From contig JAUJOR010000006.1 in the NCBI GenBank assembly GCA_030447525.1, positions 131,331 to 195,330 of the forward strand: a DNA stretch of 64,000 bases, given 5' to 3'. Shown here one piece after another: positions 28,017-36,715 of this stretch. The notes under the pieces are model-generated. The model was given only the letters and a program-made list of their open reading frames with translations, did not search any database and had not been told where the DNA came from. The number at the start of each line of letters is the position of its first letter. The stretch's first letter is position 1. The translations under genes and the position numbers were made by a program. Source of the DNA: Chloroflexota bacterium (lineage in GTDB: Bacteria > Chloroflexota > UBA11872 > UBA12225).

Positions 28017-29165
28017 ATGGCCGCCACCGTCGCTGAGCAGACTCAGGCGCCGCCTGTGGCGTCGAACCGGCTGTACGACAAGATCTACGCCTGCAATGCC
28101 GCCGGCACGATCGGCAACTCGATGGGCGACGTGACCGAGGGCCTCACCTGGCGCCAGATCGAGGAGCGCTACGGGTTCGTCGAGACGCTCCTCCCACAGG
28201 AGAAAGGGGAGCGCTCCCGCAAGGCCGACTGGGGTCCCGACTTCCACTACAAGGCCCACTCCCGCCCCCCGGGCATGACCGAGGACGGGCAGGAGCGCCA
28301 CCGCCTGATGTGCGAGGCGATCCTCCGCAGGGGGGGACGGGTGACGGTGTGGGACGTCGCCCGGGCCTGGCTCGACCTGATCGACCCGTCCAAGTTCGGC
28401 TACCTGCTGGGCCCGCAGGATCAGGTGATCTACCTGAGCCTGCAGGCGGGCATCCCGGCGCACGAGGTGGGACGCTACGCCGCCTGGCCCGGGTTCATCG
28501 GGACGACCAAGATGATCGAGCCGGTGGGGCTGGTGAACGCCTGCAACCCCCGGCAAGCGGCCTTGGACGCCCACGACGTCGGGCGCCTCAAGGACGTGCA
28601 CGGCCGCGTCGGGCGCCCCGGCAACTACGCCCTGGAGGTGGCCGCCGGAGTCGCCGCCGGAGTGGCGGCGGCGATGCAGCCTGAGGCCAGCGTGGGGGGC
28701 GTGATCGAGACGGTGCTCGCTGAGCTCTCGTCCGTGCCCCGGCGAGAGGTGGAAGACGGCCTCACGTGGGCCCGGGAGCACACCGACTGGAGGGCGCTGC
28801 GCCCCCTCTACGACGACCGCTATCGGGGGCACCCCATCTCCAACGCGGTGGAGATCCTCTCCTCGGCCCTGGCCGTCTTCTACCTGGTCGACGGCGACCC
28901 GAGGGAGGCACTGCTGGCCTCGGTCAACCTGGGCCGGGACTGCGACTGCCGCGCCTACGTCGCCGGGGGGCTGGCCGGGGCGCTCAACGGCGCGTCCACC
29001 CTCCCGCGGGAGTGGATCGACGTCATCGAGCAGCAGCTACCCACCGACCCCTATACCGTCTCCCGCCGCTCCCTCCGAGACACCGCCGGCGGCCTCTACC
29101 AGGCCACGCTCAACACCCTGGAGGAGGCGAAGCGCCAGACGGCGCTGATCGAGGCGCTGCTGTAG
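28017..29165 (+). CDS. ADP-ribosylglycohydrolase-family protein
   Basis: 382 aa from ATG 28017 (GGGGACAGGGAGC upstream). Family motifs are AAGTIGNSMGDVTEG at the N-terminus, GMTEDGQERHRLM in the first metal-binding loop, and SVNLGRDCDCRAYVAGGLAG then ALNG near residue 310, where the GxDxD metal site is found as GRDCDC. DraG-type enzymes remove ADP-ribose from proteins or act on related N-glycosides. Placement after a sugar-binding lipoprotein suggests a catabolic N-glycosidase rather than a regulatory DraG; this is inference. The gene is intact and its stop abuts a transposase fragment. Confidence 0.85.
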   Translation: MAATVAEQTQAPPVASNRLYDKIYACNAAGTIGNSMGDVTEGLTWRQIEERYGFVETLLPQEKGERSRKADWGPDFHYKAHSRPPGMTEDGQERHRLMCEAILRRGGRVTVWDVARAWLDLIDPSKFGYLLGPQDQVIYLSLQAGIPAHEVGRYAAWPGFIGTTKMIEPVGLVNACNPRQAALDAHDVGRLKDVHGRVGRPGNYALEVAAGVAAGVAAAMQPEASVGGVIETVLAELSSVPRREVEDGLTWAREHTDWRALRPLYDDRYRGHPISNAVEILSSALAVFYLVDGDPREALLASVNLGRDCDCRAYVAGGLAGALNGASTLPREWIDVIEQQLPTDPYTVSRRSLRDTAGGLYQATLNTLEEAKRQTALIEALL

Positions 29166-29449
29166 CAAACCGGCACCGTCCGTGCGCTCTACGTCTTGTT
29201 CTTCATCACCCATGACCGCCGCGAGCTCGCCCGCTTCCGGGTAACCGCGCACCCGATCACGGCCTGGATTCGGCGGCAGCGCATCGAGGCGACGGTATGG
29301 CGCTGCCAGCCGAGGGACGTGTTGCGAGATCGCGATGCGCTCTACGGCCGCGACTTCGCCAAGAAGGCCCAAGCCGCGCGAATCGACATCCTGCTGACCC
29401 CGTTTCGGTCACCGCGGGCCAACGCCATCGTGCGCCGGCCGGGCACACG
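29166..29449 (+). pseudogene. Integrase-type transposase fragment
   Basis: Codes VRALYVLFFITHDRRELARF, then DVLRDRDALYGRDFAKKAQA and ILLTPFRSPRANAIV, the middle of the same DDE integrase family as at 29.5 and 11.4 kb. It retains only the second catalytic Asp. It begins right after the ADP-ribosylglycohydrolase stop and is cut by the next IS at 29450. Confidence 0.8.
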
Positions 29450-30559
29450 TGTTGGGCGCGAAAACTCCGAACGTCTCAGGCGGCGCGGTGATAGATGTGA
29501 TGGAGCCCGCCCAACACCGGCCGCGAGCTGATCGCGCTGGTGAGTACGGGACTGCGGGAGGCGGGGAGCGGCGGCTCCAGCGCCAGGCTGCGGTGTGGGC
29601 GCTCGACGTTGTAGAACGCCACGTACTCCGCGAGCACGATGCGCAGGTGCTGCTCGTTAAGGATGAGGATGTGGTCGAGACACTCATTGCGCAGGGTCCG
29701 CACGACTCGCTCAGCGATGGCGTTGGCCCTCGGGGCACGGTACGGGGTCATCAGCGTGTCGATGCCCAGCGCCGTGGCACGCGCCACGAAGTCGCCGCCG
29801 TAGATGCGGTTGCGATCGCGGAGGAGGTAGGTCGGGTGGCGATCCCAGGCCGTGGCCTCGATGACCTGCCGCCACACCCAGACCGCGGTGGGGTGCGCCG
29901 TCACCGCCACATGGATCAGTTCCCGGCGGCCATGAGAGATGAAGAAGAGCACATAGAGCGTGCGGAAGGTGAGGGTCTGGACGGTCAGGAGATCGGCGTC
30001 CCAGATCGCATGGGCATGGTTCCGCAGGAAGGTGCCCCAAGTTTGGCTCGGCGGCCGCGGTGCGGGACGCCACCGGTAGCGCCAGATGGAGCCGTTGCCG
30101 ACGGCGATGCCGAGCTTCAGCAGCTCGCTCCGGATGCGCTCGGTGCCCCACAGCCGGTTCTCCTGTGAGAGGCGACGGATCAGGTCCCGCACCTCCTGCG
30201 TCAGCCGTGGCCGTCCGGTCGGCCGCCGGGAGCGCCACCACCAGACGAGGCGCCAGCCCCGCCGGTGCCAGCGCAGGACCGTCTCCGGCTGCACCAGCAC
30301 GAGATGCCGGCGCCAGTCGGTGACGAGGCGGCGCGCCAGGACCCAGAAGAGGCGGTCGTGCCAGCGCACGCCGGGCCGCCGACGGGTGCGCAGCGCGACG
30401 GCGAGCTGCTGCCGCAGCGACAGGTTCTCAAGCACCAGCGCACGGCGGCTGTGGAACACGGCGCGCAGGGCACCGACGAGGAGCGACACCCAAGTCAACA
30501 CGGCGCCATGATCACGCATGGAGCCGACTGCCACACGGACGGAGTTCTCGCGCCCTACA
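29450..30559. mobile_element. Integrase-type insertion sequence, complete
   Basis: A 1110-bp element with ends TGTTGGGCGCGAAAACTCCG (left) and the complement of CGGAGTTCTCGCGCCCTACA (right), differing at two positions. Ends begin TG and finish CA. No target duplication is visible. It carries one transposase gene. Confidence 0.85.
29476..30519 (-). CDS. Integrase-type (DDE) transposase, copy 2
   Basis: 347 aa from ATG 30519 (MRDHGAVLTWVSLLVGALRA). The HTH lies in RHLVLVQPETVLRWHRRGWR. Catalytic Asp residues lie in IWDADLLTVQTLTFRTLYV and YLLRDRNRIYGGDF, and Glu in NAIAERVVRTLRNECLDH. The reading frame is intact and the terminal repeats are present, so the element may be active. Related remnants at 11.4, 29.2, 33.4 and 44.3 kb indicate past activity. 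Confidence 0.9.
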   Translation of the reverse strand: MRDHGAVLTWVSLLVGALRAVFHSRRALVLENLSLRQQLAVALRTRRRPGVRWHDRLFWVLARRLVTDWRRHLVLVQPETVLRWHRRGWRLVWWWRSRRPTGRPRLTQEVRDLIRRLSQENRLWGTERIRSELLKLGIAVGNGSIWRYRWRPAPRPPSQTWGTFLRNHAHAIWDADLLTVQTLTFRTLYVLFFISHGRRELIHVAVTAHPTAVWVWRQVIEATAWDRHPTYLLRDRNRIYGGDFVARATALGIDTLMTPYRAPRANAIAERVVRTLRNECLDHILILNEQHLRIVLAEYVAFYNVERPHRSLALEPPLPASRSPVLTSAISSRPVLGGLHHIYHRAA

Positions 30560-30625
30560 GGGCGCCAAGGCCAGGCTGCGCACTCACGGGAGCACCTTGG
30601 ACGGGCCAGCGGGCGACGGTGACGC

Positions 30626-30911
30626 TGCGGGAGGGCAAAACTCCAGACCAACCGATGGCGCGGGCCGGCTGCGGAGCGGGGCCAAGCGTGCGCCTCGGCG
30701 TGTCGGACATCGCTCGAGGTTGCGCGCGGACGCCTCCGGGGCCCCAGACAACACTGCGCGGCTGCGGGTCTGAATCTGTCCAGGCCCTACATCGCCGCGC
30801 TCGTGTCGCGGCGTGATCGACGGTCGGCCAGCCGTGACGGCCCTCGTGTGCAGCGCCTCGCGGCGGGCCGCGCCCGGCTATGCCAGGTGGACAGAGTTTT
30901 GCCCTCCCACA
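30626..30911. mobile_element. 286-bp MITE of the GGGAGGGCAAA family, copy A
   Basis: The left end TGCGGGAGGGCAAAACTC and the inverted right end TGTGGGAGGGCAAAACTC define a non-coding element. The right 110 bp are about 85% identical to copy B at 44002-44290. The element's right edge cuts an IS6-type transposase. No clear target duplication. Confidence 0.75.
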
Positions 30912-31500
30912 GCTCGGCTTCGGGCAGCACCTCCTGGACGGCCTTGACGTAGGGCTGGTGGTGGTCGCTGATCACCTGCGTGGGGCGCCAGCCGGTGCGC
31001 ACAAGCGCCTGCCGGAAGAAGGCCAGCGCAGACTCGGTGTCCCGATGCTCGCGGAAGAGCACGTCGACAACCTGCCCTAGCTCGTCCACCGCTCGATACA
31101 AGTAGCGCTTCTTCTCCCTCCGGAACAAGAACACCTCATCGACGTAGCACTTCGTGCCCAGCGGCCGACGGTGCTTTCGCACTTCGGCCGCGAGCAGCGG
31201 CCCAAAGGTCTGGACCCAGCGCAGCAACGTCCGCTTGGACACCTCCACACCCCGCTCGGCCAGCAACTCCATCACACTCGTCGCGGAGAGGGGGTGACTC
31301 AACGACCACCGCACGGCCAACAGGATGACCTCCTCCGGCCACCGATAGCCAGCGAAGGCAGAGCCGGACCGCTCGGTGAAGTCGCGGCCACAGGCGTGGC
31401 AGGCGTAGCGCTGGCGCCCCCGCGGGCCACGCCCATCGCGCTTCGTGGCGGGTTGGTGGCAGGACGGACAGGGAAGCATTAGGCCCCACTCTACCAGCAC
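30912..31500 (-). pseudogene. IS6-like transposase with zinc ribbon, C-terminus lost
   Basis: Starts at 31500 (LMLPCPSCHQPATKRDGRGP) with a CxxC...CxxC zinc ribbon, then GYRWPEEVILLAVRWSLSHP, CYVDEVFLFRREKKRYLYRA (first Asp) and QVISDHHQPYVKAVQEVLPE (second Asp). It stops after EAEL where MITE copy A begins, so the Glu region is gone. The 5' terminus of the element is at 31519 (GAGTTCGCGACATTGGTGGG read inward). A complete relative is at 59.4-60.5 kb. Confidence 0.85.
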
Positions 31501-31519
31501 CCACCAATGTCGCGAACTC

Positions 31520-31864
31520 CTCGCGGATGGTGGGAAAGATGGGGACGCCGGACCGCTCCGCTCGCTCGCGGCTGATGTCGTTGGCGGGCACCTGGTCGGT
31601 GTAGAGCGACGCGACGCGCACCCGCGGCGCGCGCAGCCGCCCCTGGGCGTCCAGCGGAAGCGGCAGCTCGGTGAATTGGCGCGCCGCCACGTGGAAGTCG
31701 AAGCGCGACGGGTCGGAGGGCGCCGGGTGCGTGTGGTCCGCCAGCAGCTTGGACACGATCACATCGGCGTGCGACCGCGGACGGTACTCCGTGACGAGGC
31801 ACGCCACCTTCGGAGGCACGCCTGGAGCCCCACCTCCGGCGCTTCCGCGGGGCGGGTCGGTCAC
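31520..31864 (-). pseudogene. N-terminal fragment of a conserved (Gfo/Idh-associated) protein
   Basis: Starts MTDPPRGSAGGGAPGVPPKV at 31864, then ACLVTEYRPRSHADVIVSKL, VRVASLYTDQVPANDISRER and GVPIFPTIRE. I recall this N-terminal pattern from hypothetical proteins encoded beside Gfo/Idh oxidoreductases in Planctomycetota and Chloroflexota, but do not know the function. The gene is interrupted at PTIRE by the IS6-like terminus (31519) and the rest is absent. Its ATG lies 7 bases after the binding-protein stop, so the two were an operon. Confidence 0.55.
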
Positions 31865-31871
31865 CGGCCAA

Positions 31872-33230
31872 TCACTTCTGGCTCACGATGGCAGCCACCC
31901 TGCGGTCGATGTCCGCGAGGCCCGCGTTCACGGAGACCTTGCCCGCGCGCAGGCCGGCCAGCACCTCCACGATGACCTTGTTGATGTCCACCCACCTGGC
32001 CGACTTGGGCATGGCCTTGGACGCGAGGATGGCGTCCACAATGACCTGCTTGTTCGTCGGTGGCTCGGGGTCCTGGAGGTACGGCCCCTGAAGCAGCGAC
32101 TTGATGCTGGGGGCAAACCGGGCCAGCTTGTACCAGTCCGTCTGGCCGGCCGGCCCCACCATCTGCTTCAGCAGCTCCCACGCGACGTCGGGGTTCTTGG
32201 TGTTGCGGGAGACGCCGTAGGCGAACGCGTTGATTGGTTGGTACGTGCCCCTGGCCATGCGCGGTAGCGGGTGCATCGTCCACTTGAACTGGGCGCTGCC
32301 CGCCTGCTGGCTGGTGACGATGCCGTACAGGTTGTTCGTCTCGTTGACGTTGATGGCCACCTTGCCCTGCGTGAACAGACCGGACGTGCCCCCGGTACCG
32401 GTCACGGGCGTCACGCCCGCCTTCTGGCCGAGGTCGACGAGCCACTGCATCGTCTTGAGCGTCTCGGTGTCGGTCGCCCACCTGGAGGTGGTGACGTCCT
32501 CGTTGGGCGTCAACGGCTCCCCACCGTTGCCGCGGATCCAGGAGTACGGGAAGTGCGTGATCACCTCCCACTGCTGGAAGAAGCCCCACGTGATGTCCTC
32601 TTCCGAGCGCCGCACGGTGGTGCGGCGGGCGATCTCCATCGCCTCGTCGATCGTCCACGTAGGCTTCGGCACCGGCACGCCCTGCTGCGCCAGGATGTCC
32701 AGGTTGAGGCACAGGTTGTTCGTGTAGACGCCCACGGGCAGGGCGTAGAGCGTCCCCTTGAAGGAGAGACCGTCGAGCACGCCGTCCGCGTGGTCCGCCT
32801 CCTTGACCGTGCCGGAGTCGCGGCGCATGAACTCGCGCAGGTTCCGGAAGGGGTTAGGCCCAGTGACGTAGCTGGCCATGTAGTCGGGCCGGGTGCCGAT
32901 CACGTCCACGCGCGTGTCGCTGGCGAACATCGTGATCAGCTTCTCGAGGTTCTCGTTGCCGCCCGCGATGCGCTGCACGGTGATGTTCGGGAACTGCTCG
33001 TTGAAGCGCTTGGCCATCGCGTCATAGGCCTCTTTGCGGGTACTCGTATCCGAGCTCCAGACGAGCCAGGTCAGCTCGTCCTTCTGGTTGCGATCCACCG
33101 GCGCTCGAGGCGCCGCGTCCTGCCCCGCGCTCCCGCCCGCACCGCAGGCGGCGGTCAGGACCGCGCCCGCGCCGGCCGCCCCCAGCAGGGCGCGACGCGA
33201 CGTGGCCTCTCGTCGCGTCGCCCGAGGCAT
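31872..33230 (-). CDS. Extracellular sugar-type solute-binding lipoprotein 2
   Basis: 452 aa from ATG 33230, with a strong GGGGAGGTAGG site. The signal has ATRREATSRRALLGAAGAGA then VLTAACGAGG: twin-arginine-like residues and a lipobox. The mature domain shows DELTWLVWSSDTSTRKEAYD, YALPVGVYTNNLCLNLDILA, WGFFQQWEVITHFPYSWIRG and INAFAYGVSRNTKNPDVAWE, typical of carbohydrate ABC binding proteins. It is intact. The only downstream partner is a truncated gene; no transport membrane component is nearby. Confidence 0.9.
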   Translation of the reverse strand: MPRATRREATSRRALLGAAGAGAVLTAACGAGGSAGQDAAPRAPVDRNQKDELTWLVWSSDTSTRKEAYDAMAKRFNEQFPNITVQRIAGGNENLEKLITMFASDTRVDVIGTRPDYMASYVTGPNPFRNLREFMRRDSGTVKEADHADGVLDGLSFKGTLYALPVGVYTNNLCLNLDILAQQGVPVPKPTWTIDEAMEIARRTTVRRSEEDITWGFFQQWEVITHFPYSWIRGNGGEPLTPNEDVTTSRWATDTETLKTMQWLVDLGQKAGVTPVTGTGGTSGLFTQGKVAINVNETNNLYGIVTSQQAGSAQFKWTMHPLPRMARGTYQPINAFAYGVSRNTKNPDVAWELLKQMVGPAGQTDWYKLARFAPSIKSLLQGPYLQDPEPPTNKQVIVDAILASKAMPKSARWVDINKVIVEVLAGLRAGKVSVNAGLADIDRRVAAIVSQK

Positions 33231-33417
33231 GCCTACCTCCCCGGCCGCCATATCTGCTTCCGGACGGGCCGCCAAGTCCACTCTCGCGCCGAGTGCCAGA
33301 GCTTGTTTCGGGCGCATACTCTCACTCCGTGCGGCTGATGCGCGAAGCATAGCACCGCGGTGGGGGCGGAAATGGCGCCACCCATCTGGAACAACGGCGC
33401 GGCCCCATGCGGGGGCG

Positions 33418-33790
33418 ATGCTTGAGTACCTGCCGCTCCTGGTGGCGTTCCTCCGCGCACTCGTCGGCGGCCGTGCCGAGGGAGCGATCGAGCACCTCGT
33501 GCTGCGCCAGCACCTCGCCGCCCTGACGCGCCCCACTCGCCAGCGTCCGCGGCTCTGCTGGTGCGGTACGGTCTTCTGGGTGCTGGTCCGGCTCCTCTGG
33601 CGGCGCTGGAGCTGGCACCTGATCGTCGTCCAACCAGAGACGGTCGTCCGCTGGCACCGGCGGGGCTGGCGGCTGTTCTGGCGCTGGAGGTCCTTCCCCC
33701 GGCTCGGTCGCCCGCGGCTGAGCGCCGAGGTCCGGGAGGTGGTCGCTGTGATGGCGCGGGACACCCCGGTGTGGGGCAGGGAGCGTAACC
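33418..33790 (+). pseudogene. Integrase-type transposase N-terminal fragment
   Basis: From ATG 33420 region: LEYLPLLVAFLRALVGGRAE, then HLIVVQPETVVRWHRRGWRL and LSAEVREVVAVMARDTPVWG. This is the N-terminal HTH half of the integrase-type transposase. It stops at about WGRERNR, close to the point where the fragment at 44.3 kb is cut. No catalytic core. Confidence 0.75.
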
Positions 33791-33936
33791 GAGTGGATGA
33801 GCGCGCTGCCTGACACCCGACCCACTCGTTCGCCCCCACAGGGCCTCGCGCTTGGGAGAGGCTATGGTCAACGCCGGGGCAGTTCGGCCGCCGCGCGGCC
33901 GCTCGGGTTCGGGGCCAGCGTCCGCACGCCGGTCGG

Positions 33937-34227
33937 CTACGGCTCGCGGAACAGGGCGTGGGTGCCGACTCGGCGCCAGATGATGTGCGGCTCCCCCGGC
34001 TGCAGCTCGGGGCCGTACTGGAAGGTGGCCCGGCCGTCCGGTGCCCAGGTCATCTCCCAGACGCCGGGGGAGCCCTGCACGCGCTTGACGCGCAGCCGCG
34101 GGTCGAAGCGTCCGCTCCGCAGACCGGCGACGAACAGGCGCAGCGCCGTCTTGAACGCCGCGCGCTGGGAGTCGTTGAGGCCCCGGTAGTCGTTGAGGAA
34201 GCGCTGCAGCTCCTCGTGGGTCGGCAA
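33937..34227 (-). CDS. Putative toxin of a type II toxin-antitoxin pair
   Basis: 96 aa from a TTG start lying 3 bases after the antitoxin stop. The sequence has PTHEELQRFLNDYRGLNDSQ and RAAFKTALRLFVAGLRSG, then VWEMTWAPDGRATFQYG and PHIIWRRVGTHALFREP, which looks like the beta-sheet half of RelE/HigB-type mRNA interferases. No ATG alternative exists near the 5' end, so weak TTG initiation coupled to the upstream gene is likely. Could also be a non-toxin protein of a conserved gene pair. Confidence 0.55.
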   Translation of the reverse strand: MPTHEELQRFLNDYRGLNDSQRAAFKTALRLFVAGLRSGRFDPRLRVKRVQGSPGVWEMTWAPDGRATFQYGPELQPGEPHIIWRRVGTHALFREP

Positions 34228-34230
34228 CGG

Positions 34231-34500
34231 CTACCGGTTCGGGTCAGCGGCCGGGTCGCCAGGCGGCGGGACGCGCTCAAGGTGCTCGAGGAAGCCATCG
34301 TCGCCGTCGAACCGGCGCATCCGTCCGGCCGCCAGGTCGGCGTCCGCCTCGCGCTCCCCCGCTTGCCACGCGTGTGCCCAGAACCAGGCCTGGGCCGGGT
34401 CGATCTCGCGCCGGACCACCCGCTGCAGCAGGTCGGCGGTGCCCGCCAGGACATCGTCGGGGAGCTCGTCCACGAGACGGTGCAGCTCGGCCTTGGTCAT
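34231..34500 (-). CDS. Putative antitoxin
   Basis: 89 aa from ATG 34500 (MTKAELHRLVDELPDDVLAG). The sequence is acidic and helical with AGEREADADLAAGRMRRFDG then DDGFLEHLER, a tail typical of small antitoxins that ends in a flexible toxin-binding segment. It is the first gene of a two-gene operon with the putative toxin. No DNA-binding domain is obvious. Confidence 0.55.
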   Translation of the reverse strand: MTKAELHRLVDELPDDVLAGTADLLQRVVRREIDPAQAWFWAHAWQAGEREADADLAAGRMRRFDGDDGFLEHLERVPPPGDPAADPNR

Positions 34501-34927
34501 GCTTCCACCGCGTACGACCGTACCACGTCTGGCGCTCGCGTGCGTGCCGGAAGGCCGCCGGACGCGACCGCGAGCCGGCGCCGCAGGTGCGCAACGCAGG
34601 CTGGCAGGGACACTCCCCGTGGCGGGCAGAAGGTAGAAGGTGGCACGCCTCCACTGCCCGCGGGGGCTTCGCCCACGCTGCCGGTGGCTGACCTGTTCGT
34701 CCACGTCGTCGAGTCGGTCGATGAGGCTCCGGTCGGCGATCGGCGCACCGCGCGCCGTCGAGCCGGACACACCGTCCGACCGGCGGGAGCTGACGTGCCC
34801 CGCGTCCAATGCCAGGGGCCGTGATTCGAGGCGTCGGCCGTCAGCCACCGACCAGGCATCGTCACGTACACCGTGTTGAGACCTTCAGCCGACCAGCGGA
34901 GACGTGTGTCCACCCGACGGGTGGCAA
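34501..34927. other. Intergenic, no gene seen
   Basis: About 430 bp upstream of the toxin-antitoxin pair. Long open frames on both strands look like GC-driven shadows. No repeat found. Confidence 0.45.
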
Positions 34928-35560
34928 CTACGCCGCGGCGACGCCCGTGACCGCGCGCCATGCTACGAAGCGGGTCTGCAGCAGCTGGTGGTACGTGGGT
35001 GCGGGGAGGAGGTGCCGGCGGGGACGGAAGTGATCGCTGATGGGGCCAAACGGGGCGAGGAACTGCTGCGCGTGCTCGGGCGATTTGAACCGCTGGAGCA
35101 CGCGCTCTCGTCGGCGGGTGGGGCGGTGGGAGTTTTCCGCCCGGTTGTTCAACCCTTTGTGCCGCCGGTGCTCGACGCCCGGCAGGACCCGGCGCATGGC
35201 CGGTGGGTAGCTGGCCATTCGCCGGTGATCACCACGCGCGGCCGGTACCCCTGCCCCTCGACCAGGCGGCGCAGGAAGGCTTCGGCCGCCTCCTGATTGC
35301 GCCGCTCCTGGACGAGGATGTCCAGGACTAGCTCGTCGCGGTCCACCGCTCGCCACAGCCAGTGCTTCCTCCCCTTGATCTTGAGCTGCACCTCGTCCAG
35401 GTGCCAGCGGTCCCGCGCCCGGACTCGCCGCCGACGCAACCCCGCGGCGAAGGCAGGACCGAACTTCCGGCACCAGCGGCGGACGGTCTCATAGCTGACC
35501 GCGATGCCGCGCTCCGCCAGCACCTCCTCCACGTCGCGATAGCTGGTGCGAAAATGGCGG
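34928..35560 (-). pseudogene. IS6-family transposase remnant
   Basis: Reads RTSYRDVEEVLAERGIAVSY, FGPAFAAGLRRRRVRARDRW then HLDEVQLKIKGRKHWLWRAV (first Asp), and, after a frame break near 35215, RVLPGVEHRRHKGLNNRAEN (Glu) and ERVLQRFKSPEHAQQFLAPF to the end. The N-terminal 40 or so residues are missing at 35560, where an IS110 remnant begins. Closely related to the element at 39.7 kb but lacks its 48-bp insert. Confidence 0.8.
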
Positions 35561-35562
35561 AG

Positions 35563-36495
35563 TCAGGCCGCGGCCGGGGTCGGCGTGAGGGCGACGTCGT
35601 AGCCAAGGGCGCGGAGTTGGTCGATGGCGCGTTGCTGGGCCCGACGGCGGCGGCGCTCGTCCAGGTAGGCGGGGCCGGGCTCCTGGTAGACCTCGCCGTG
35701 CGCGAGGAGGGCGTAGACCAGCGTGAGGATGGTGTGCCCGACGGCGACAGCGGCGGCCTTGGGTCCCCGCCGCACCACCAGGCGGCGGAAGCGGGCGGCC
35801 AGGGCGGTGTGTTTCATGCGCGCGACCACGTAGGCGCACTCGACCAGGGCGCGCGCAGCCAGCGGCTGCCCTTGCGGGTCTTCCCGCCCTTGCGCTTGCC
35901 GGCGCTCTCGTAGCTGCCCGGGCACCTGCCGGCCCAGGAGGCCAGGTGGGCCGCGCTGGGGAAGCGGGTCATGTCCAGGCCGACCTCCGCGGCGAGCACC
36001 TCCATCGTGCGCTGCCCCACGCCCGGGATGGCGTCCAGGCGCGCCAGCTGGTCGGCCACCGGCGCGAGGCGGCGGGCGATCTCCTGGCTGAGGTGCTCGA
36101 TCTGCTCGCTCAGGAAGTCGACGTGACGCAGGTGGAGGGTGAGCAGGAGGCGGTGGTGGTCCGTCAAGCGCCCGTGCAGGGCCTGCTCCAGCGCCGCCCG
36201 TTTGTTCCGCAGCCGGCCCTTGGCCAACGCCGCCAGGGCCGCGGGGTCGGTCTCCCCCGCCAGGAGCGCCGCCAGGATGGCCCGGCCGGAGGCGCCCATG
36301 ATGTCCGTGGCCACCGACGCCACCTTGAGGTTGGCGTCCTCCAGCACCGCCTGCAGGCGCTTGACCGCGGCCGAGCGCTCGTCGACGAGGGTGGTCCGCG
36401 TCCGGGTCAGGTCGCGCAGCTCCCGCTGCGCCCGCGGGGGCACGAAGCTGGGCCGCAGCAGCCCGTGCTGGAGCAGGTCAGCCAGCCCACGCGCG
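35563..36495 (-). pseudogene. IS110-family transposase, C-terminal two thirds
   Basis: Begins mid-protein (HGLLRPSFVPPRAQRELRDL, then TRTRTTLVDERSAAVKRLQA) and contains the Tnp20 domain LARLDAIPGVGQRTMEVLAA then FPSAAHLASWAGRCPG. The tail is YLDERRRRRAQQRAIDQLRA. The DEDD N-terminal domain is missing, and one frame break occurs near 35860. A different IS110 subgroup from the three other copies. It abuts an IS6 remnant. Confidence 0.85.
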
Positions 36496-36715
36496 GCGGA
36501 GTTCCTATTGCGGCGGGCAGCCTGATCGGGGTTGCGGCGCCGGCGGCCCTGGGGGCTGCAGGATCAGGGTCGGTCGCGGGCGGCGACAGAGCCATGGCGT
36601 CCGCGCAGACGGATTGCCCGCCTCGCGGGGCCGTGCGCGAGACGGCTCGGAATGCCCGGGTTGCGTGGCGCGGCCTCGGGTCCCGCGGTGTATGCTGCCA
36701 CACGGGGAGAGAACA

